10,669 bases of DNA from Actinomycetota bacterium (GTDB lineage Bacteria > Actinomycetota > Actinomycetes > Actinomycetales > Microbacteriaceae). Below the pieces are notes generated by a model. The model had not been told where the DNA came from and searched no databases. It saw only the letters and a program-made list of their open reading frames with translations. The stretch covers positions 1 through 10,669 of the forward strand of contig VGAV01000050.1 of assembly GCA_016870695.1 (NCBI GenBank), in the 5' to 3' direction. A program made the position numbers and the translations under genes. How positions within the stretch are numbered: the stretch's first letter is position 1; each line of letters begins with the position of its first letter. This document shows positions 6,005-10,669 of this stretch, piece by piece.

Positions 6005-6934
6005 TCATCGACGCAGCGTGTGCTCCGGATCGACGCGGTACGCCGCACGATAGGCGGTCGCGAAGGCGGCGGCATCCATGAATCCCCATCTCAGGGCGAT
6101 CTCGGTCACCGTGGTCGCCCCGGGATCCGCGTCGACGAGATCGGCGTGCGCTGCGCTCACGCGGGCGAGGGCGAGATAGTCCTCGGGAGTGGATGCCAAC
6201 TGGCCGTTCGCCGCGAAGGCCCGGCGCAGTCCCGCCCTCGACGTGCCCACCGCCGCGGCGGCGTCGTCGATGGTCACGGGCAGCGACGCATGGTCGTCCA
6301 TCCAGGCGGCCGCGGCGGCGTAGACCGAGGCCTGCTCCACGGCGGAGGCGCGGCGCTCACGCGGGTCCCCGACGAGGGGGAACGCCTCGAGGGTGGCGGC
6401 CAAGAGCGACCGGCGGACGTGGGCGCGGACGAGCGGCTCGTGCAGCAGGGGGGTCTGCGTCAGAGACCACCGCAGGGTGGCCAGCCAGTAGTCGCGCAGA
6501 CGGCGCGAGACCGGGTGGAGTCCGTCGAAGCGCGCCTCCAGCTCGTCGTCGCCGTAGATGACACGGGCAGCCTCGGTCAGACGCCGCGTGTCGAACGCGA
6601 GCAGCTGGATCTCCGTCCGGTCGGGGCGGCCGATCATCTCGTGCCCGGGCTGGATGAGGGCGGGCTCGACGCTGAAGTCGCCGGAGTGCCGGCCGATGCG
6701 CCAGCTGTAGCCGGGGGTGGAGGTGGCGACGTAGAAGCGGTCCGCCTCGTAGACGACCTCCGCGCGGCAGTCCCACACCAGGTTCCGCAGGGCGAACTCG
6801 TCGTCACCGACCGCCCGCTCCGCGAACGAGGCGGTGTCCGCCTGGATGTCGACGTGGCCGTAGGCCTGCTGAAGCCACGCCAGCGTCTCTGTCACGTCGT
6901 CGGTGCGGACGTGCGTATCGAAGAACCCGGTCAT
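6005..6934 (-). CDS. AraC-family transcriptional regulator
   Basis: This 309-residue regulator has an N-terminal sensor-like domain resembling AraC_binding_2 and a C-terminal AraC-type double helix-turn-helix. The first HTH is TIDDAAAAVGTSRAGLRRAF. The second reads TVTEIALRWGFMDAAAFATAY and ends in the family's YRVDPEHTLR, equivalent to FG.SP..YLR. Length is standard. I chose ATG 6934 (MTGFFDTHV). An in-frame start at 6967 would add 11 residues but lies upstream of the predicted transcription start. GGTGGAG stands 10 bases before ATG 6934 and GGGGGAG abuts it. The gene diverges from a GNAT acetyltransferase gene across about 80 bases with overlapping -10 elements, so it may control that gene and itself; the effector is unknown. 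Its 3' end is only four bases from the stop of the convergent small gene. Confidence 0.92.
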   Translation of the reverse strand: MTGFFDTHVRTDDVTETLAWLQQAYGHVDIQADTASFAERAVGDDEFALRNLVWDCRAEVVYEADRFYVATSTPGYSWRIGRHSGDFSVEPALIQPGHEMIGRPDRTEIQLLAFDTRRLTEAARVIYGDDELEARFDGLHPVSRRLRDYWLATLRWSLTQTPLLHEPLVRAHVRRSLLAATLEAFPLVGDPRERRASAVEQASVYAAAAAWMDDHASLPVTIDDAAAAVGTSRAGLRRAFAANGQLASTPEDYLALARVSAAHADLVDADPGATTVTEIALRWGFMDAAAFATAYRAAYRVDPEHTLRR

Positions 6935-6944
6935 CTCCCCCGCG

Positions 6945-6960
6945 CTCCACCGGCGTGGAG
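6945..6960. promoter_or_regulatory. Inverted repeat CTCCAC-cggc-GTGGAG in the AraC/GNAT gap
   Basis: Perfect six-base arms around CGGC. On the minus strand it lies within the first 20 or so bases of the predicted regulator mRNA, and its arm nearest the start codon (6945-6950) reads GTGGAG, overlapping the ribosome-site candidate GGTGGAG. It could therefore act as an operator for the divergent pair or as an RNA hairpin limiting regulator translation. Both are inference. Confidence 0.4.
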
Positions 6961-6968
6961 TCCGCACC

Positions 6969-6975
6969 GATAGTA
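6969..6975. promoter_or_regulatory. Overlapping divergent -10 elements
   Basis: On the minus strand TACTAT (6970-6975) is a good TAnnnT -10 for the AraC gene, giving a leader of about 28 bases. On the plus strand GATAGT (6969-6974) could serve the acetyltransferase gene with a leader of about 34 bases. This is the most AT-rich spot of the intergenic region. The two elements occupy the same bases, so polymerase binding on one strand would exclude the other. Confidence 0.5.
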
Positions 6976-7014
6976 ATGGAACTGTCCGCCCCTCCGACCA
7001 CGCGAGAGCAGCTC

Positions 7015-7479
7015 ATGACCGACGACACCGAGATCCGCCCCATCCACCCCGACGATGCGGGAGAGGTACTGACGATCCAGCGCGCCGCGTTCGCGAGCGA
7101 AGCGCGCATCTACGACGACGCCGACATGCCGCCCCTCACCCAGACGCTGGAGGAGCTCCGCGCCGAGCTCGTGGACAACCTCGGCTGCGTCGCCCTCGTC
7201 GGCCCGCGCATCGTCGGGGCCGTCCGGGCCCGTGCGGACGGCGACCTGCTCCTCATCGGCCGCCTCGCCATCGCCCCGGACCGGCAGGGCGGGGGCCTCG
7301 GCACGCAGCTTCTCGCCGCCGTGGAGGCGCGCGGTCGCGACGAGGCGGGGGCCACGACGGCCGAGCTCTTCACCGGCGGTCTCAGCGAGGCGAACCAGCA
7401 CCTGTACGAGCGCGAGGGCTACGAGCGCAGCGAGGTCACCGACGACGGCGAGATCTACTACCGCAAGTCCCTCGCCTGA
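7015..7479 (+). CDS. GNAT-family N-acetyltransferase
   Basis: This 154-residue GCN5-related acetyltransferase would transfer an acetyl group from acetyl-CoA to an unknown amine. The acetyl-CoA pyrophosphate loop, motif A, reads IGRLAIAPDRQGGGLGTQLL, with R90-Q-G-G-G-L-G at residues 90-96. The C-terminal strand/helix block NQHLYEREGYERSE (N127 onward) is typical of motif B. Size is normal for a single GNAT domain. I chose ATG 7015 (MTDDTEIRPI), which begins where GNAT domains normally begin; upstream in-frame starts at 6955 and 6976 fall in or before the promoter. The ribosome site is weak (GAGAG about 8 bases upstream). It is divergent from the AraC regulator and a candidate target of it. Confidence 0.92.
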   Translation: MTDDTEIRPIHPDDAGEVLTIQRAAFASEARIYDDADMPPLTQTLEELRAELVDNLGCVALVGPRIVGAVRARADGDLLLIGRLAIAPDRQGGGLGTQLLAAVEARGRDEAGATTAELFTGGLSEANQHLYEREGYERSEVTDDGEIYYRKSLA

Positions 7480-7605
7480 GCCCGGCGCCCGCCCCGCGCC
7501 GCACACGCTCCCGCAGCAGGCGGCGCGCCCGCGACAGGCCGATCCCCGCTCGGTCCGCCTGTCCCCTCGGCATCCCCTGTCCTCCTCACGCGCGCGGCAC
7601 GCGAA

Positions 7606-7637
7606 GGGGCCGCCGTCCGCGAACGGACGACGGCCCC
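7606..7637 (-). terminator. Strong hairpin, terminator of the SDR gene
   Basis: Fourteen-base arms (7606-7619 and 7624-7637) pair with one C/A mismatch (7613/7630) around a stable CGAA loop. The structure begins 12 bases after the SDR stop on the minus strand. Only a short TT follows, so termination may be rho-assisted. Being symmetric, it also lies downstream of the plus-strand acetyltransferase gene (7479) and could insulate both convergent transcripts. Confidence 0.75.
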
Positions 7638-7649
7638 GACGGCTGCTGC

Positions 7650-8543
7650 TTACGGCGTGGGCATGCCGCCGTTGACGTTGAGCGTCTCGCCGATGACGTA
7701 GCTGGACTCCGCCGAGGCGAGGTACACGTACGCAGGGGCGAGCTCGGCCGGCTGACCCATGCGGCCGAGCGGGGTCTCCTCGCCGAACTCGTCGACCTTC
7801 TCGTCGGGCTGACCGTCGGTGACCTGAAGCGGCGTCCAGATGGGTCCGGGCGCGACGGCGTTCACGCGGATGCCCTTCGGCGCGAGCTGCTGGCCGAGCG
7901 CCTTCGTGAAGGTGTTGATGGTCGCCTTGGTGGAGGCGTAGTCCACGAGGATCGGCGCGGGCGAGTACGCCTGGATCGACGTGGTGTTGATGATGGTCGA
8001 GCCGGGCTTGAGGTGCGGCACGGCCTCCTTGCAGATCCAGAACATCGCGTACACGTTGGTCTTGAACGTGTCGTCGAACTGCTCGTCGGTCAGCGTGGTG
8101 ACGTCCTCGTTGAAGATCTGCTTGCCGCCGTTGTTCACGACGATGTCGAGGCCGCCGAGCCCCGCGACGGCTTCCTCGACCAGGGTCTTGGCGTACTCGC
8201 GCTCGCGCAGGTCGCCGGGGATCTGCACGACGGTGGCGCCGGCCTCGCGCAGGATGCCGGCGATGCGGTCGGCATCCACCTTCTCCTCCGGGAGGTACGA
8301 CATCGCGACCGAGGCGCCCTCGCGCGCGAACGCGATCGCTGTCGCCGCACCGATGCCCGAGTCGGCACCGGTGATGAGCGCCTTGCGGCCGCTCAGGCGG
8401 CCGCTGCCCTCGTAGGTGTCCTCCCCGAGGGCCGCCTTCGGCGTGAGCTCGGCGTCGAGGCCGGGCTCCGGCTGGTCCTGCGCCTTCGGGTCGATGTCGG
8501 CATACAGCTTGGCCGGGTCCGTGAAGGTGTACTGGTTGCTCAT
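7650..8543 (-). CDS. SDR family oxidoreductase (YghA/YhdF-like)
   Basis: This 297-residue classical-type short-chain dehydrogenase has the roughly 50-residue N-terminal extension typical of the YghA/YhdF group. The cofactor motif is TGADSGIG (58-65), with D111 after the fourth strand (PGDLRE) and NNGG (137-140) in place of NNAG. The catalytic set is S189, Y202 and K206 (YASTK). The block PGPIWTPLQ (232-240) and C-terminal VNGGMPTP are family-typical. It should reduce or oxidise a carbonyl/alcohol with NAD(P)(H); relatives are general-stress or aldehyde/sugar-alcohol oxidoreductases, and the substrate here is unknown. The start at ATG 8543 is supported by AAAGGA six bases upstream. The gene follows the GH15 gene by 59 bases on the same strand and is probably co-transcribed. 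It ends at the 7606-7637 hairpin. Confidence 0.95.
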   Translation of the reverse strand: MSNQYTFTDPAKLYADIDPKAQDQPEPGLDAELTPKAALGEDTYEGSGRLSGRKALITGADSGIGAATAIAFAREGASVAMSYLPEEKVDADRIAGILREAGATVVQIPGDLREREYAKTLVEEAVAGLGGLDIVVNNGGKQIFNEDVTTLTDEQFDDTFKTNVYAMFWICKEAVPHLKPGSTIINTTSIQAYSPAPILVDYASTKATINTFTKALGQQLAPKGIRVNAVAPGPIWTPLQVTDGQPDEKVDEFGEETPLGRMGQPAELAPAYVYLASAESSYVIGETLNVNGGMPTP

Positions 8544-8572
8544 GGCGAGTCCTTTCCTGGAGGGGATGGATG

Positions 8573-8591
8573 CCAGGGCGAGAAGCCCCGG
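8573..8591 (-). other. Small hairpin between the GH15 and SDR genes
   Basis: On the minus strand CCGGGGC, loop TTCTC, GCCCTGG forms a seven-pair stem including one G-T pair, 30 bases before the SDR start. No U-tract follows. It could be an mRNA processing or stability element in the two-gene transcript, or chance. Confidence 0.25.
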
Positions 8592-8602
8592 ACGTGGTCG
8601 GT

Positions 8603-10411
8603 TCAGCGATCGCCGAGCTCGGCGGCATCCACGAGTTCGCGGATCACCAGCGCGGCGTTGATCAAAGCGAGATGGCTGAGCGCCTGCGGGAGGTTGCCCC
8701 AGAAGGCCCCGTCGGACTCGGCGATCATCTCGGAGTAGATGCCCACATCGTTGCCCTGCGCGACGAGAGCGTCCATGGCCTTGACGGCCTCCTCGTGGCG
8801 GCCGACGCAGGCGAGCGCCGTGGCCCGCCAGAACGCGCAGGCGACGAAGGTGTGCTCCTCCTGGTCCATGCCGCTGTAGCGGTAGAGCAGGTGGTTCTCG
8901 GTGCCGAGACGGTCGAAGACGGCGTCGAGAGTCCGGGACATCCGCTCGCCGCGGTCGAAGCCGGTCGGCGCGTGCAGGAGGACGGAGGCATCCAGGTCCT
9001 CGCTCCCCGGATGGATGACGTAGGACTGCAGCTTCTCGGACCAGCAGTGCTCGCTCACCCAGGCGTGGATGCGGTCGCGCTCCGCGCGCCAGCGATCGCC
9101 GTTGTCGGGGATGTGGCCGTTCTGCGCCAGCCACTGCGCGTCGTCGAGGGCTTTCCAGCAGCCCATCTTGGAGGAGGTGTAGTGACGCAGCTCGGGCAGC
9201 TCCCACATGCCGGAGTCCTCGCGGCGCCACAGGTCGCACGTGCGATCGGCGACGTCGGCGAGCAGGCGCCCCGTCTGCGTGTCGAGGCGGTTGCCGGCCT
9301 CGACATAGGTGCGGCACAGCGCGATGAGGTCGCCGTATACACCGAGCTGCAGCTGCCCCTGCGCGGGGTTCCCGGTGACGACGGGCTGGCTGCCGTTCCA
9401 CCCGGGCACCTCGTGCTTCTCGAGGCCGATCTCAGCGTCGCCGTCGAGGGTGTACATCACTTGCACCTCGGGGCCGTTCTTGCGGATGGTCCGCAGCAGC
9501 CACGAGATGGCCGCGTGCGTCTCCTCCCGCAGGCCGAAGCCGACCCACGCGTGCGCGGTGTAGGCGAGGTCGCGGACCCAGGCGTAGCGGTAGTCCCAGT
9601 TCTTGCCGCCGCGGGGGTTCTCGGGCAGCGAGGTCGTCGCGGCCGCCGCGATCGCGCCGGTGGGGCTGAACAGCAGAAGCTTCAGGGCCAGGGCGCTGCG
9701 CTGCACGTCACCGGCCCACGGTCCGTCGTAGGAGAACTCGTCGGACCACATCTGCCATCCGCCGATCGTGCGGTCGATGCCGCGGTCGACGTTCTGCGCG
9801 TTCGGGACGCGCAGAGGCTCCCCCTCGGTCGCGGCGATGACCAGCAGGTGCCGGGACCCCTTCGACGTCGTGAAGCCGCCGTCGATGCTCTCGTTCCCGG
9901 CATCCGGGTCGCCGTGGAGTCCGTGCTCGTGTCCGACGACGGCGAGCGAGACGTGCCCGATGCGCATGACCGAGAAGCCGTCGATGCGTTCGGTCCAGGG
10001 CGCGGCGGAGCGCAGCATGGTGCCCGGCTGCACGCACCACGCGAACTCGACCTCGCCCGAGACGCCCTCCACGCGGCGGGCGAGCTCCGCCCAGGGCAGT
10101 CGCCCGGCGATGCCGGTGACCATCGCGTCGGTCAGCGTCGCGACGCCCGTCTCGGTGGTGAACGTCGTCTCGAGGACGTTGGTCCGCGGGATGTAGCGGC
10201 GCGAGACCTCGTAGTCGCCGACCGGTGCGAGCCGGATGCAGCCGCCGGCCGTCTCGTCGACGAGCCGCGCGAATACGGGACGCGAGTGGATGTTCGGCAG
10301 CGGGAGCCAGTCCACCGACCCGTCGAGTCCGATGAGGGCGACCGTGCGCCCGTCGCCGATGGCGGCGTAGTCGCGCAGCGGTCGGGACGGCTGGTCGGGC
10401 TCGATGGGCAC
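8603..10411 (-). CDS. Glycoside hydrolase family 15 protein (glucoamylase/trehalase-like)
   Basis: This 602-residue intracellular GH15 enzyme has no signal peptide. The N-terminal domain has the family opening DGRTVALIGLDGSVDWLPLP (19-38). The (alpha/alpha)6 catalytic domain has NWDYRYAWVRD (271-281), the general-acid block GMWELPELRHYTSSK with E404, and the general-base region IYSEMIAES with E561 followed by GNLPQALSHLALINAA (572-587). GH15 enzymes invert alpha-linked glucosides: glucoamylase and glucodextranase act on polyglucans and some actinobacterial members are trehalases. Length fits the trehalase-like group, but specificity cannot be read here. The start is GTG 10411, set by TAGCGT six bases upstream, a leaderless arrangement. 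It appears to be first in a two-gene unit with the SDR gene. Confidence 0.95.
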   Translation of the reverse strand: MPIEPDQPSRPLRDYAAIGDGRTVALIGLDGSVDWLPLPNIHSRPVFARLVDETAGGCIRLAPVGDYEVSRRYIPRTNVLETTFTTETGVATLTDAMVTGIAGRLPWAELARRVEGVSGEVEFAWCVQPGTMLRSAAPWTERIDGFSVMRIGHVSLAVVGHEHGLHGDPDAGNESIDGGFTTSKGSRHLLVIAATEGEPLRVPNAQNVDRGIDRTIGGWQMWSDEFSYDGPWAGDVQRSALALKLLLFSPTGAIAAAATTSLPENPRGGKNWDYRYAWVRDLAYTAHAWVGFGLREETHAAISWLLRTIRKNGPEVQVMYTLDGDAEIGLEKHEVPGWNGSQPVVTGNPAQGQLQLGVYGDLIALCRTYVEAGNRLDTQTGRLLADVADRTCDLWRREDSGMWELPELRHYTSSKMGCWKALDDAQWLAQNGHIPDNGDRWRAERDRIHAWVSEHCWSEKLQSYVIHPGSEDLDASVLLHAPTGFDRGERMSRTLDAVFDRLGTENHLLYRYSGMDQEEHTFVACAFWRATALACVGRHEEAVKAMDALVAQGNDVGIYSEMIAESDGAFWGNLPQALSHLALINAALVIRELVDAAELGDR

Positions 10412-10417
10412 GTCTTC

Positions 10418-10423
10418 ACGCTA
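10418..10423 (-). promoter_or_regulatory. -10 element TAGCGT for leaderless GH15 mRNA
   Basis: On the minus strand TAGCGT is followed by six bases (GAAGAC) and then GTG 10411, the same spacing as before the epimerase gene. No ribosome site lies between, in keeping with leaderless translation. No clear -35 is visible. Confidence 0.6.
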
Positions 10424-10499
10424 GGAATGCCGTCGCGGGCCCGGGGCGGGGTTGTCGTTTGTGTGCCGAGGGGGTACGGGGCTCCGGATGCCGCCCGGT

Positions 10500-10604
10500 G
10501 TGTGCCGTGCGCCATGCGCGTGCGTCGTGCGCCGTGCGCGTGCGCCGTGTGCGTGCGCCGTGTGCCGTGCGCGTGTGCCGTGCGCGTGCGCCGTGTGGGT
10601 GCCC
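10500..10604. repeat. Degenerate GTGCGC/GTGCGCC tandem array
   Basis: About sixteen consecutive units of six or seven bases (GTGCGC, GTGCGCC, GTGTGCC, GTGTGC, one ATGCGC, last units GTGTGG and GTGCCC) run without interruption. Six- and seven-base units often alternate, giving a loose 13-base period. Runs such as GTGCGCGTGCGC alternate purine and pyrimidine, which favours Z-DNA. The array is non-coding as far as I can tell and lies about 80 bases upstream of the GH15 promoter. Confidence 0.8.
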
Positions 10605-10669
10605 GCCGTCCCTGACGCACCTGCGCGTCGTGCAGTCTGCAGGACGACCGGGCGTCCCGGCGCCCCACG
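10605..10669. other. Right-edge non-coding tail with a hairpin
   Basis: No gene is evident. GTCGT (10628-10632) with ACGAC (10645-10649), enclosing GCAG-T-CTGC, makes an imperfect hairpin that could be the 3' end of a transcript arriving from outside the window. Nothing else is supportable. Confidence 0.3.

Noticed and set aside
7480..7605. Possible small gene or RNA after the acetyltransferase
   Set aside because: No start codon with a ribosome site, no promoter-like hexamer and no structure except the hairpin that begins at 7606.
10500..10604. CRISPR array
   Set aside because: Units are six to seven bases with no spacers and no cas genes nearby; it is a degenerate tandem repeat.
8570..10615. 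681-codon plus-strand open frame opposite the GH15 and SDR genes
   Set aside because: It is antisense to two clear enzymes, its composition is Val/Arg/Gly/Asp-rich without any domain, and it runs through the tandem array. It is a shadow caused by GC-rich third positions.
10132..10668. Minus-strand frame with a TAHAHGTRRT-like repetitive peptide at the right edge
   Set aside because: The repetitive peptide is merely the translation of the GTGCGC array and continues out of frame into the GH15 gene. No ribosome site or conserved motif.

Overview
The window is very GC-rich (roughly 70% by eye), with strong G/C at third codon positions, which produces many long spurious antisense frames. GC content, gene content and leaderless -10 promoters (TAnnnT six bases before a start codon) point to an actinobacterium. 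My best guess is the Microbacteriaceae, Microbacterium or a close relative; this is inference, because no rRNA or marker gene is present.

Left part (1-4519, all minus strand): a four-gene chain reads right to left as copC, a PCuAC copper-chaperone lipoprotein, a Tat-exported DyP-type haem peroxidase, and a PepSY-family membrane protein that runs off the left edge. Three of the junctions carry 4-base stop/start overlaps (GTGA or ATGA), so the genes are probably co-transcribed and translationally coupled. All four products are predicted to act at or outside the membrane: two copper handlers, a peroxidase and a membrane protein of the kind often linked to iron or redox work. Upstream of copC is a 343-base non-coding stretch with several inverted repeats built on GACCG/CGGTC. 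Beyond it lies an unrecognised histidine-bearing membrane protein that may belong to the same module.

Middle part (4583-7479): a leaderless plus-strand TIGR01777-type NAD(P)-dependent epimerase is followed by a small plus-strand, acidic, histidine-rich protein with four repeats spaced exactly 21 residues apart. An AraC-family regulator (minus) converges on the small gene and diverges from a GNAT acetyltransferase (plus). The regulator and the acetyltransferase share a short intergenic region with overlapping -10 elements and an inverted repeat.

Right part (7606-10669): a probable terminator hairpin, then a minus-strand pair read as a leaderless GH15 glucoamylase/trehalase-like enzyme followed 59 bases later by a short-chain dehydrogenase of the YghA/YhdF type. 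The right edge is non-coding and holds a degenerate GTGCGC(C) tandem array of about 105 bases.

Across the whole window the heptamer GGATGCC/GGCATCC occurs far more often than composition predicts. I count 24 copies in several reading frames and in intergenic DNA. I see no tRNA, rRNA, CRISPR array, transposase or phage gene.
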